Assembly (NCBI GenBank): GCA_905182175.1
Contig: CAJJAT010000006.1
Span: 33,521 to 97,520 of the forward strand
DNA from: Flavobacteriales bacterium UBA1494
GTDB lineage: Bacteria; Bacteroidota; Bacteroidia; Flavobacteriales_E; Vicingaceae
Direction: 5' to 3'
DNA: 64,000 nucleotides
Below, piece after piece: positions 1 through 8,394 of this stretch. Below the pieces are notes generated by a model, which saw nothing but the letters and a program-made list of their open reading frames with translations, had not been told where the DNA came from and did not search any database. Every line of letters starts with the position of its first letter. The first letter of the stretch is position 1. The position numbers and the translations under genes were made by a program.

Positions 1-377
1 AGGAAGGGAACGATGTTACTATTATAGCAACTGGACATTGTGTTTGGGAAAGTTTAAAAGCTGCAGAAGACTTAGAAGCTGAAGGCCTAAGTGTTGAAGT
101 AATAAACATTCACACCATTAAACCGCTTGATAATGAAGCTATTCTAAAATCTGCTGCAAAAACGGGGAGAGTAGTTACTGCAGAAGAACACCAAATGAAT
201 GGTGGTTTAGGAGATGCTGTTGCTCAACTATTATCACGAAACAACCCTACGCCAATGGAGTTTGTAGCGGTTAACGATAGTTTTGGTGAAAGTGGAAAAC
301 CTGAAGAGTTATTTGAAAAGTACGGTTTAGGAAAAAGTAGTATTATTGAAGCTGTTAAAAGAGTGATGAAGCGATAA
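1..377 (+). CDS. Transketolase C-terminal subunit (partial, 5' end outside window)
   Basis: The reading frame is open from base 3 to a TAA at 375-377 and gives about 124 residues. They match the C-terminal transketolase domain: a beta strand ending in ATGH, an alpha helix, the stretch INIHTIKPLD, and the EEHQMNGGLGDAVAQ region typical of transketolase and DXS C-termini. The enzyme transfers two-carbon units in the non-oxidative pentose phosphate pathway. In many Bacteroidota, transketolase is split into N- and C-terminal polypeptides, and this looks like the end of the C-terminal one, although a fused enzyme cannot be excluded because the start is missing. A hairpin terminator follows 20 bases later, and the paa operon converges on it. 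Confidence 0.85.
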   Translation, partial: EGNDVTIIATGHCVWESLKAAEDLEAEGLSVEVINIHTIKPLDNEAILKSAAKTGRVVTAEEHQMNGGLGDAVAQLLSRNNPTPMEFVAVNDSFGESGKPEELFEKYGLGKSSIIEAVKRVMKR

Positions 378-397
378 ATCCAAAAAATACATTGATT

Positions 398-427
398 TAA
401 AAAGCCCGTTTTTACGGGCTTTTTTTA
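398..427. terminator. Bidirectional intrinsic terminator
   Basis: An AAAAGCCCGT arm, a TTTT loop and an ACGGGCTTTTTT arm form a strong GC-cored hairpin with an A-tract on one side and a T-tract on the other. It lies between the end of transketolase (+) and the end of paaD (-), so it can terminate both converging transcripts. Confidence 0.85.
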
Positions 428-437
428 TGTCAGATAA

Positions 438-926
438 TTACTTCAGACACTTAAAGTAATCAAATGGCTCATGGCAGTCGTTACATTGAAATAAGGCTTT
501 ACAAGCAGTTGATCCAAAACGACTTACCATTTTAGTATCTTTCGAACCGCAGTTGGTGCAATTAATAGTGTTTGGTTTCCCCAACAATGCCTCTTTATCA
601 ACTTCAGCAGATCTTGGAGCCGCTATTCCATATTTTTCTAAATCAGCTCTGCCTTTTGGTGTAATCCAGTCGGTGGTCCAAGCCGGCGCTAGAACTAATT
701 TTATTTTTACTTTTAACCCTTCTTTTTCGAAGGCTGAAATCACATCATCCCCAATCGTATCCATAGCAGGACAACCGGAGTAAGTGGGAGTTAAGTTAAT
801 GTGGTACACGTCTTCTACCAATTTTACTTCCCGTACAATTCCCATATCCATGATGGACAGTACAGGGATTTCAGGGTCGTTTACCGAAGCTAATAATTGA
901 TGTATTTCAGGAGAAACTTCAAGCAT
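438..926 (-). CDS. paaD: Phenylacetyl-CoA epoxidase maturation subunit PaaD
   Basis: About 162 residues. The N-terminal part is a MIP18/DUF59 domain with an NDPEIPVLSIMDMG core and a YSGCPAMDTI motif. The C-terminal part is a zinc ribbon made by CTNCGS and CNDC. This is the architecture of PaaD (PaaJ), needed in vivo for a functional phenylacetyl-CoA epoxidase and thought to act in metal centre assembly. I chose the ATG at 926; a TTG at 932 abuts the paaC stop and is the alternative. It is the last gene of paaE-A-B-C-D, six bases after paaC. Confidence 0.9.
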   Translation of the reverse strand: MLEVSPEIHQLLASVNDPEIPVLSIMDMGIVREVKLVEDVYHINLTPTYSGCPAMDTIGDDVISAFEKEGLKVKIKLVLAPAWTTDWITPKGRADLEKYGIAAPRSAEVDKEALLGKPNTINCTNCGSKDTKMVSRFGSTACKALFQCNDCHEPFDYFKCLK

Positions 927-932
927 GACCAA

Positions 933-1688
933 CTACCATTTCATATTTGGATATGCTCTTTGCATGTATTGAAATTCAGCTAAGATAAAGCCCATATTTT
1001 CAGAATGCATGCCTGTTTTTGCTCCGTATTGAAAAACAGTATCTTCATGTATTGTCAGATTCGCTTCCGCTAAAACTTCTTTAACTGTTTCTAAGTAAGC
1101 AGACTTTAGCTTTTCTAAATCAGGTCCTACTCCAGTTTCTGCTGCCCACAATTCAGTATCCGTTGGTTTAAACAACTCCATTGAATACCTCCACAATGTA
1201 TTTACCGCTTCTTGCATTTTGGAATGACTTTCATCTGTTCCATCGCCAAGGCGTTTCATCCACGTTGATGAAAATTCAACATGATAATCAACCTCTTTAA
1301 TTGATTTATTAGCAATCGCTACTAAGGTATCATTTTTACTTGATTGTAGTTCTCGCAAGACCAATTGGTGGTAAACATCAAAAAAGAACTGACGAACAAT
1401 TACATGTGCAAAGTCCGTATTTGGTTGTTCTACCAAATATGTATTCCGATATTCATTCTCATAACGCAGCATTGCAGTACTATCCTCAGTTGCGCCTTCA
1501 CCTTTAATTTCGGCAGCGGCTTGAAAGTAGTTCCTTACTTGACCGAAAAGATCCAATGAAATATTAGTCAATGCAATGTCAGTCTCCAATTCAGGACCAT
1601 GTCCACAGAGTTCTCCTAAGCGCTGGCCCAGAATCATTGAATTATCGCCAAGATGTAATAAGTAATCGTATAGTTTTTCTTGTAACAT
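933..1688 (-). CDS. paaC: 1,2-phenylacetyl-CoA epoxidase subunit PaaC
   Basis: 251 residues, the usual PaaC length, with a ferritin-like helical fold. Recognisable segments are MILGQRLGELCGHGPELE near the N-terminus, a FAHVIVRQFFFDVYHQLVL helix, and KEVDYHVEFSSTWMKRLGDG. In the known complex PaaC is the structural partner of the catalytic PaaA, a paralogue without an active diiron site. Here it lies between paaB (3-base gap) and paaD (start within a few bases), which suggests coupled translation and fixed stoichiometry. No lesion was seen. Confidence 0.92.
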   Translation of the reverse strand: MLQEKLYDYLLHLGDNSMILGQRLGELCGHGPELETDIALTNISLDLFGQVRNYFQAAAEIKGEGATEDSTAMLRYENEYRNTYLVEQPNTDFAHVIVRQFFFDVYHQLVLRELQSSKNDTLVAIANKSIKEVDYHVEFSSTWMKRLGDGTDESHSKMQEAVNTLWRYSMELFKPTDTELWAAETGVGPDLEKLKSAYLETVKEVLAEANLTIHEDTVFQYGAKTGMHSENMGFILAEFQYMQRAYPNMKW

Positions 1689-1691
1689 AAA

Positions 1692-1976
1692 TTACATGTG
1701 CTTTATTTCGTCAGGCAATTCGTAAAAAGTTGGATGGCGGTACACCTTATCGGCTGCCGGTTCAAACATTTCACCATTCTTGGCAGGGTTTGAAGCTGTA
1801 ATTTCTTTTGATTCTACGACCCAAATACTTACACCTTCTTGTCTTCTGGTGTATACATCTCTAGCATTTTGAATTGCCATTTCGGCATCCGCAGCATGTA
1901 AACTTCCACAATGACGGTGCTCTAAACCGTTTTTACTTCTGATAAAGATTTCCCAAATGGGCCATTCTTGATTCAT
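1692..1976 (-). CDS. paaB: 1,2-phenylacetyl-CoA epoxidase subunit PaaB
   Basis: 94 residues, the standard PaaB size. It opens with an EWPIWEIFIRSKNGLEHRHC segment and continues with GSLHAADAEMAIQNARDVYT, ending in a conserved acidic/aromatic tail. PaaB bridges PaaAC heterodimers and is required for epoxidase activity in characterised systems. The gene sits three bases upstream of paaC and about 90 bases downstream of paaA, inside the five-gene paa operon. Confidence 0.9.
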   Translation of the reverse strand: MNQEWPIWEIFIRSKNGLEHRHCGSLHAADAEMAIQNARDVYTRRQEGVSIWVVESKEITASNPAKNGEMFEPAADKVYRHPTFYELPDEIKHM

Positions 1977-2068
1977 CTTTTTATTATTTTGGTTGGTTTA
2001 CATTTCAACTTTACTTAGTTTACCAAACTTAGAAATGTCTAACTATGAGAAGTCGAATTCAACATTCA

Positions 2069-3022
2069 TTAAGCTGACTTCTTTGCTCTCTTTTCCGCTT
2101 GCTTGTTGGCATATGCTGTAGCAGCATCTCTTACCCAATCGCCATTATCCCAAGCAGTATTTCTATCTTTTAAACGCTTTTCATTCATCAAACCGTTTCC
2201 TTTCACAACATTCCAAAATTCCTCCCAATTAATTGGGCCGAAATCGTAATGTCCTGTTTCTTCATTCCATTTAATGTCTTTATCAGGCATCGTTAAGCCT
2301 AACAATTCTGCTTGAGGAACTGTTTGGTCAATAAATTGCTGACGCAGCTCATCGTTTGTTTTTTTCTTGATCTTCCACTTCATTGACTGCTCAGTATTCG
2401 GAGACTCTTCGTCTCGTGGACCGAACATCATCATGCTTGGCCACCACCATCTATTCAATGAGTCTTGTGCCATTTGCTTTTGAACAGCCGTTCCGTTGCA
2501 AAGTGACAACATAATCTCATATCCTTGTCTTTGGTGAAAACTTTCTTCTTTACAAATTCTCACCATCGCTCTAGCGTATGGTCCATAAGAAGTTTTGGTC
2601 AACATTACTTGATTGATGATGGCTGCACCATCAACTAACCAACCTACAGCACCCATATCTGCCCAAGAGACAGTTGGATAATTGAAAATGCTTGAATATT
2701 TTGCTTTTCCCGAATTCAATTGCTCCATCAACTGATCCCTAGAAATACCTAAGGTTTCTGCTGCACTGTATAGATATAAACCGTGACCTGCTTCATCTTG
2801 AACCTTTGCCAATAATGCAACCTTTCTTCTTAAGGAAGGAGCTCTTGTAATCCAATTTCCTTCAGGTAACATCCCAATTATTTCAGAATGACCGTGTTGT
2901 GAAATCTGACGGATGTGAGTTTTTCTGTATTTCTCCGGCATCCAATCTTTCGCTTCGATACTGTCGCCTTGATCAATTCTGCTTTGAAACTGCTCTTCTA
3001 AACTTAATGTCTTATTTTCCAT
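2069..3022 (-). CDS. paaA: 1,2-phenylacetyl-CoA epoxidase catalytic subunit PaaA
   Basis: 317 residues. The two diiron-ligand signatures of PaaA are visible: DEAGH at residues 76-80 and EESFH at 159-163. The enzyme uses O2 and electrons from PaaE to form the ring 1,2-epoxide of phenylacetyl-CoA, the committed step of aerobic phenylacetate catabolism. The tail is lysine/alanine-rich (EKRAKKSA). It lies 11 bases downstream of paaE. Later pathway genes (paaG, paaZ, paaH, paaJ) and the CoA ligase paaK are not in this window, so the operon covers only the epoxidation step. Confidence 0.94.
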   Translation of the reverse strand: MENKTLSLEEQFQSRIDQGDSIEAKDWMPEKYRKTHIRQISQHGHSEIIGMLPEGNWITRAPSLRRKVALLAKVQDEAGHGLYLYSAAETLGISRDQLMEQLNSGKAKYSSIFNYPTVSWADMGAVGWLVDGAAIINQVMLTKTSYGPYARAMVRICKEESFHQRQGYEIMLSLCNGTAVQKQMAQDSLNRWWWPSMMMFGPRDEESPNTEQSMKWKIKKKTNDELRQQFIDQTVPQAELLGLTMPDKDIKWNEETGHYDFGPINWEEFWNVVKGNGLMNEKRLKDRNTAWDNGDWVRDAATAYANKQAEKRAKKSA

Positions 3023-3033
3023 AACTTAAATTT

Positions 3034-4101
3034 TTAACTGTCGAAATCGACAACAATTTTACTTGACTTTGGAACCGCTTGGCAAGTTAATATATATCCT
3101 TGTTCTACTTCATCTTTTTCCAACGCGTAGTTTACATTCATTGGTGCTATACCTTCAATAAGTTTAGCTTTGCAAGTGCAACAAACTCCTCCTTTACAGG
3201 CAAAGGGTAAATCTGCATTGTTTCTCATTGCAGCGTCTAAAATGTTTTCTCCATTTTGGTTCATTTTAAACGATACTTGAATTCCATTTGTTATAATCGA
3301 AACATCCGAAACGTCCTTATTGTTCACGTCCAACACCTTCTTTTTGGCAGTTTTTGTCGGCGTTCCAAATAATTCAAAGTGAACTTTAGATTCCTCAACT
3401 CCTTGCGCATACAAGAAGTCACGAATCATAAAAATCATTTCAATTGGCCCACAAAGAAAAAATTCATCAACTGATTTAAAGTCAATTATTTTTTCAGAAA
3501 TTGTATGAAGTTTTTCTTCCGTAAAGCGCCCATTAAATAACGGCGCATCTCTCATTTCTTTCGTTAAGAAATGGTATAATTCATAGCGACCTAAAAACTG
3601 ATTTTTAAGCCCTTCAATCTCCTCTCGCAAAATCATAGTCTGCACAGATTGATTCAAATAAAACAAACTAAATTTAGAATCAGGCTCTTGGTTTAAATGA
3701 GTTTTAATAATTGAGTTTATTGGAGTAATTCCACTACCTGCTGCAAATGCAACATATCTTTTTTTCTTTTCGGGGTTCATCTCGGTAAAAAAACGGCCGT
3801 TCGGTGGCATTACTTCTATGGTATCCCCTACTTTCAAAACATCGTTCACAAAGGTTGAAAAGCGCCCATCTTCTATTTTTTTAACAGCCACCTGCCATTG
3901 ATTATCAATTGGACTACTGCACAATGAATACGAACGACGTACTTCCTCTCCCTTAATGTTGGCCTTCAATGTAAGGTACTGACCTTGCTTGTAAGCAAAA
4001 GCTTCTTTTAGCTCATCTGAAATATCAAAGGTCACAACTGAACAATCAGGTGTTGTTTTAACTATATCGCTTATTTGAATGGAGTGAAATTGTTGAGACA
4101 T
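3034..4101 (-). CDS. paaE: Phenylacetyl-CoA epoxidase reductase PaaE
   Basis: 355 residues from the ATG at 4101. A TTG at 4125 in the same frame lies inside the promoter box and is unlikely to be the start. Domains in order: FAD-binding FNR-like domain with RRSYS (residues 55-59), a NAD(P)-binding domain opening with AGSGITPINS, and a C-terminal plant-type ferredoxin whose cysteines are C302-x4-C307-x2-C310 and C340. It passes electrons from NADPH to the diiron centre of PaaA. It is the first gene of the operon here; in the Escherichia coli order paaA comes first. Confidence 0.92.
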   Translation of the reverse strand: MSQQFHSIQISDIVKTTPDCSVVTFDISDELKEAFAYKQGQYLTLKANIKGEEVRRSYSLCSSPIDNQWQVAVKKIEDGRFSTFVNDVLKVGDTIEVMPPNGRFFTEMNPEKKKRYVAFAAGSGITPINSIIKTHLNQEPDSKFSLFYLNQSVQTMILREEIEGLKNQFLGRYELYHFLTKEMRDAPLFNGRFTEEKLHTISEKIIDFKSVDEFFLCGPIEMIFMIRDFLYAQGVEESKVHFELFGTPTKTAKKKVLDVNNKDVSDVSIITNGIQVSFKMNQNGENILDAAMRNNADLPFACKGGVCCTCKAKLIEGIAPMNVNYALEKDEVEQGYILTCQAVPKSSKIVVDFDS

Positions 4102-4122
4102 ACCAAATTTTATGATTCTTAA

Positions 4123-4130
4123 CAAAGTTA
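4123..4130 (-). promoter_or_regulatory. Candidate -7 promoter box of the paa operon
   Basis: On the minus strand these bases read TAACTTTG, an exact fit to the Bacteroidota -7 consensus TAnnTTTG. They lie 21 bases upstream of the paaE ATG. The matching -33 element is weak (a T-rich stretch only). Assignment rests on the motif and position. Confidence 0.5.
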
Positions 4131-4177
4131 AATAAAGATGTTCTTAAAAAACTACTATTCAGCAATTTTGATAGATT

Positions 4178-4861
4178 CTATATTGTAGCCTCTCCATTTA
4201 GATCAGTCGTTAGGTAAGAGGTCATTACCTTAAAAAATGGTTGAATGGCCTTATATACATCTATCACTTTTTCTTCAAAATGGTCTGCTAAGACTTCTTC
4301 ATCTGTGAATGACTTAACAACATAAAAACTTTTGTACCTCAGCAAATCAATATTGGGGTCGTCTTTTTCAAAACCCCTAGGAGCGGTTTTTAATTGCGCA
4401 CCTAATATTTTGCCGAAAGTGCTTTTAAATTCCTTGTCATTTAGTATTTCTCTCAAAGGAGATGCATCCATTTCAATTTGCTTTCTAATCAGGTTTAAAT
4501 CCTCCGCATTTGGCTGATAAAACCCTCCGCCAACAATAGAATTTCCCGGCTGAATGCTAAAATAATATCCTCCCCGCTTATCTGCACCTTGCCTCGAAAA
4601 GGAACCACTCCTATTTATTTTGTAAGGAACTTTATTTTTTGAAAAACGAACGTCGCGATAAATCCGATACAAGCTTTTCTTTCCACTTGGCGTTGCAATA
4701 GTATCAAATTCATTAAGCCTTTGAATCAAACCTTTGCAAAAAGTGTGCATTTCATTGTGCGATTTTTCATAAAATGGCTTATTTTCCGTAAACCAATCTC
4801 GGTTGTTATTTTGTGCTAAATCAGACAAGAAATTAAATGTAAAATTTGTTATTTGCGCCAT
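4178..4861 (-). CDS. DUF2461 domain-containing protein
   Basis: 227 residues from the ATG at 4861, chosen because the family usually opens near FNFLSDLAQNNNRDWFTENK; an in-frame upstream ATG at 4897 adds 12 residues of unlikely sequence. Family hallmarks are NNRDWFTENK, YRIYRDVRFSKNK and YYFSIQPGNSIVGGG. DUF2461 (TIGR02453) proteins are cytosolic and of unknown function. The gene is upstream of paaE on the same strand, but the roughly 75-base gap contains a promoter box, so it is probably separate from the paa operon. Confidence 0.85.
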   Translation of the reverse strand: MAQITNFTFNFLSDLAQNNNRDWFTENKPFYEKSHNEMHTFCKGLIQRLNEFDTIATPSGKKSLYRIYRDVRFSKNKVPYKINRSGSFSRQGADKRGGYYFSIQPGNSIVGGGFYQPNAEDLNLIRKQIEMDASPLREILNDKEFKSTFGKILGAQLKTAPRGFEKDDPNIDLLRYKSFYVVKSFTDEEVLADHFEEKVIDVYKAIQPFFKVMTSYLTTDLNGEATI

Positions 4862-5027
4862 AAATAGGTTCTGTTTTGACTGTTGAAAATAATACATTTA
4901 AGCGAAGTAAATCTTGAATAACTCGCGATATGTTCAATTGCTAAAATTAGGTATCAATTCCAACAATTATATCCGAAATCTTCGTGAATTAACAAATATA
5001 ACAGTTCCACTTGGGGGTAAGCATTCT

Positions 5028-5501
5028 AATCTTTTGGAATTCCACTTTCGAATACCAGAGGACATTGCAGTTGAGTTCAGAACGGAAAAGACAGAATAAT
5101 CGTAGCAATTTTCAACAATCAAGTAAAAAAATCATCCTACAATAATGCCTTCACTCAAAGGACCTTTTATTATGCTCAATGAACAACTTGTACAGCAATT
5201 AAACATTGAAGAAGGAAATCTGGTTAATCTTCATATTGAAAAGGACAATTCAGAGTTCGGTAAACCAATTTGTGAAGAATTTGAAGCAATAAATTTAGGA
5301 CACAAGTCAGTTTTTGAACACTTTAAACGCTTTACTCCTAGCAAACAGCAAACTTATTTCACTTGCTAAATAAAATCAAAAACACAGACCTAAAGATGAT
5401 CTGTTCCATAACTATTACGCTTCATTTATCATGCAAAAGGCAAGTTGGAGTTTAAACAATTCACTCAAAGAATTAAAGAGTTTAACAAAAAGAAAAATTA
5501 A
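5028..5501 (+). pseudogene. Decayed YdeI/OmdA-like (DUF1905-type) protein gene
   Basis: Fragments in different frames line up, in order, with the DUF1905 plus YdeI layout: LLEFHFRIPEDIAVEF, then VAIFNNQVKKSSYNNA, then FIMLNEQLVQQLNIEEGN followed by PICEEFEAINLGHKSVFEHF and FTPSKQQT, then NKIKNTDLK, then GKLEFKQFTQRIKEFNKKK ending at TAA 5499-5501. At least three frameshifts separate the pieces, so no functional protein can be made. Some upstream sequence (from about 4914) may be the degraded N-terminus. The assignment is from remembered family pattern; the decay itself is visible directly. Confidence 0.7.
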
Positions 5502-6261
5502 CTGAATGCTTTTACGGCGTGATGAGGTTTTCCTATTTTTTAATGCACCCACTATTTCATTGTTTTCTTGTTAAAAAGAGGGGGAATAGTAGATTCAACT
5601 CTCGAAAAGATGTTCAACTTGAAGGACGCATATTCCGAAACTTTTTATTTTACAATTTATAATTATGACGTTGCAGGTGAAAAGTATCTAAATACTTCTG
5701 CATTCAAGGGGGTATTCGAACTGATGCTTAATTATAGAATGCAATATGTGTCAATTACTGAATAAAATGATAGTGCAGGCGGATATTCATACCTAACTAT
5801 CTTGTTACTCATTAAACTGAGAACGAGCTGATAAAATTTCAGCAAGATGATAATGCCGGCAGCTTTTCTTATTCAACCGATTTAAACTTGTAAGGTTATT
5901 ATGGCAGAGGTTCCCTGTTTTAGCAAAACTGATAGTTGAACCTAGAGATCCTCGACGTTAGCCAAATTTAATTCGTTGCAGCTACCATCCATATTTTGTA
6001 TCCATAATAAAGTATAACAAAAACCATAGACCTGCATTTCAAGCACTATTCTTAACAAATTCAGCCATTAACCTCAAGAACGGTGGGCGCCCAATCATAT
6101 TTTTTAATTAATAAATTTGTAATTTCATTTTCATCCGAACATTACCTTAATTTTTGTCGTTTAATCTTTTGAATGTTAAATTAAAGTTACTAAATAGATG
6201 TACCTACATATATTCTTAAAAATAATTCTATTTTTGAACATCATTAATAAATTAACGAAAC
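5502..6261. other. Intergenic region with unrecognised remnants
   Basis: No intact gene. A 65-codon TTG-started frame at 5568-5765 (containing FNLKDAYSETFYFTIYNY) looks like a fragment of a lost gene, and two similar stretches near 5766 and 5843 (gatagtgcaggcgg and gataatgccggcag) may be degraded internal repeats. A TAAATTTG box at 6112-6119 fits the Bacteroidota -7 consensus but is 140 bases from the YceI start. The last 100 bases are very AT-rich, as expected of a leader. Confidence 0.4.
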
Positions 6262-6903
6262 ATGAAAAAATTACTAAAACCAGCTTTAGGTTTAGCATTA
6301 GTGGCAACTATTGTAGCTTGCGGTGCACCAGCTGACAAAGCAAACGATACTGCATCAGATTCAACTGATGCAACAACTGAAAAAGTTGAGGAGATAACAG
6401 AAAAAACTGTTGCTGTCAAACTTGATGAAAGCAATGTATTGTGGACAGGTCAAATTCTAGGTGGATTGAAGTCTCACAATGGAACATTGAAAATTGCTGA
6501 TGGTAGTTTAGATATGAGCGGAACTGCAATTGTAGGTGGTAAATTCACAATTGATATGAAATCAATTAACCCTACTGATTCTAACTATACTGCAGACCAA
6601 ACTGCTGCCGATCTTGTTGGTCATTTATCAACAGGGGATTTCTTTTTGGTAGATTCTTTTCCAACTGCATCTTTCGTAATTAGATCTGCAGACATGACAG
6701 CTAAAACACTTACTGGAGATTTAACAGTAAGAGGAACTACAAAAGAAGAAACGATTAAAGATTTGAATGTGGATTTAACGGACGGTTCTGCAATCGGTTC
6801 TTTAACTTTTAACAGACAAGATTATGGCGTAACATTCGATACAGGTGCTAAAGACTTTGTCTTATCTGACGATATTGAGTTGACAATAAAATTGAAAATG
6901 TAG
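6262..6903 (+). CDS. YceI family lipoprotein
   Basis: 213 residues. The N-terminus is a lipoprotein signal with lipobox ATIVAC (Cys20), then an acidic Asp/Thr/Glu-rich linker, then a YceI beta-barrel domain (about residues 50-213) with VLWTGQ, GGKFTIDMKSI, DFFLVDSFPTASF and the closing LTFNRQDYGVTFDTGAKDFV. YceI proteins bind isoprenoid-type lipids in a lipocalin-like barrel; the ligand here is unknown. The protein should be anchored in the outer or inner membrane facing the periplasm. It is monocistronic, with a hairpin terminator 18 bases after the stop. Confidence 0.9.
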   Translation: MKKLLKPALGLALVATIVACGAPADKANDTASDSTDATTEKVEEITEKTVAVKLDESNVLWTGQILGGLKSHNGTLKIADGSLDMSGTAIVGGKFTIDMKSINPTDSNYTADQTAADLVGHLSTGDFFLVDSFPTASFVIRSADMTAKTLTGDLTVRGTTKEETIKDLNVDLTDGSAIGSLTFNRQDYGVTFDTGAKDFVLSDDIELTIKLKM

Positions 6904-6920
6904 TAGAACTATATCTCAAT

Positions 6921-6957
6921 AAAAAAAGCCTTGCAACTGAGCTGCAAGGCTTTTTTT
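6921..6957 (+). terminator. Intrinsic terminator of the YceI gene
   Basis: AAAAAAAGCCTTGCA and TGCAAGGCTTTTTTT form a nearly perfect hairpin with A and T tracts. It sits just after the YceI stop and would also stop transcription in the other direction. Confidence 0.85.
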
Positions 6958-7024
6958 GTTTTTAACCGCTTATAACCGAACAATTAAATTGTAGCAACCG
7001 TTTTAAAAAATACTGAGCAGTAAC

Positions 7025-7743
7025 TTATTTTGATAAATAATAACTCAATCCTAGTAGGAATAAACTTTCTGACCTTGATCCTAATTCGTCAATTCTTATT
7101 TCTAGCAGCACTTCGCCCTTGTTGGTGTTTCTGAATAAAAAACCGAATTGAAAGGCCAACCTTAATTCTGGAGTGTACTTGCTGTCTTGAAATTTAACTA
7201 AGTATTCTGCTAAAACCGCAAAGTAGTGCTCTCCCGGATCTGTTCTAAAACCACTTCGAGGCAACTCGGCTCCTACGCTATACCGGTAACGGAATTCTGT
7301 TGCCTTAGCAGAAAATGTTTGATCGAACCTTACCCTGTGAACAATTTTAACCCGAGTTAAAGTTTGTTGAACATACCCTATCTGTTGGTACAAGCGTTGT
7401 TCTGATGTGCGGCTTACAAATACAAATCGATACATGCCACCAACAGCAGTCGTAAATGAAGAATTTAGCTTTCGCTGGAGTCCAGTAGTGAAGTCTGTTC
7501 TCGCTCTTACTTTTTCCGTAAAAAAGATAGGTCCTTAAAAATGAAAGGGATCCGTTGCTCAATGCTTGATTTCAGATGGTAACGATTCGAAATTTTTAAA
7601 GAATGGTTGAGCATTAAAACATCGCTAGATAGGTTATCTTGCTTTTTTCCTTGCGCAATTGCCACTACAGTGGAACAAATTAATAGCGCTAATAAATTGG
7701 CAGCTTTTTCAAAATAATAAATTATCAGTATTCTGTTCAGCAT
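7025..7743 (-). pseudogene. DUF2490-like outer-membrane protein, single frameshift
   Basis: Reading from ATG 7743, a signal peptide (LLALLICSTVVAIAQG) is followed by mature sequence up to FIFKDLSFLRKK, where the frame stops at 7507. The next frame continues the same protein: RARTDFTTGLQRKLNSS, then FDQTFSAKATEFRYRYSVG and the C-terminal LFLLGLSYYLSK. Together this is a complete DUF2490-type beta-barrel of about 235 residues. One extra A in the cggaaaaagtaag run (minus strand) would restore the frame, so a homopolymer sequencing error is a real alternative to true inactivation. The start overlaps the end of the upstream broken gene by 35 bases. Confidence 0.7.
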
Positions 7744-8285
7744 TCATTAAACGCTCTACAAAATCGCCATCCAAGGAAAAGATGTATTCAAAAGAATGAA
7801 TCTCTTTGTCCTTTATTCCATACACCACCATTTCGAATAACTGAGAAATAAAGCGAAAGTTTGCCTCTCCTGTTTTGTAATAATTTAAAATCTCCTCCTT
7901 ATCTCCTGAATAATGATGCTATATCTTTTTGATTCTATATCGATCAAAATCATTTGATAATGTTGATTTTATCTTTAAAGCAACAGCTTTTTCGAGATCC
8001 GAAACAAGCACTTGTTCCTCCACGTCTTCAAAAGCCCCTTTCCTATTGAACTCAATACTAATTCGCCTTTTATTCACCTTTAGCTTCACTTCTAATTTAT
8101 TGCCGAGGTTGCTGCGCTCCATCCATCATCCATTTTCCTTTTGCATTTGGGAATAATTCGCAAACATAATCTTTGGCTACATTGGTCACCTGATTTTCCG
8201 TAAAGGGCCGCTCTATCTCAACCTTTTGCTGAGCAAATAAATAAAAAGTAGCTAAAAGCAGCAGAAATGTAAGATAATACTTCAT
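7709..8285 (-). pseudogene. Secreted PepSY-like protein, frameshifted and nonsense-mutated
   Basis: The start ATG 8285 gives a signal peptide (YLTFLLLLATFYLFAQQ) and stops at 8097 after WMMDGAQQPRQ. A shifted frame continues LEVKLKVNKRRISIEFNRKG and FEDVEEQVLV, which resembles the second half of PepSY-like (BLIP-like fold) domains. That frame meets TAG at 7919-7921 directly after YRIKKI, where such proteins often have KIQ; a CAG-to-TAG transition would explain it. The frame then stays open through HHYSGDKEEILNYYKTGEAN to TGA at 7709. Two independent lesions make true loss likely. The family call is tentative. Confidence 0.6.
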
Positions 8286-8394
8286 AGTTTAAAGTTAATT
8301 CTTCTATTAACGAAGGATAAAGATTACTTTTATTTTTTTATTATAAATAAGGATCGACGGACAAAAATGTTGGTTCTATTTCCAAAACCTTCAT

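Noticed and set aside
553..783. 76-codon plus-strand frame opposite paaD
   Set aside because: It is an antisense shadow of the PaaD frame with no independent signal.
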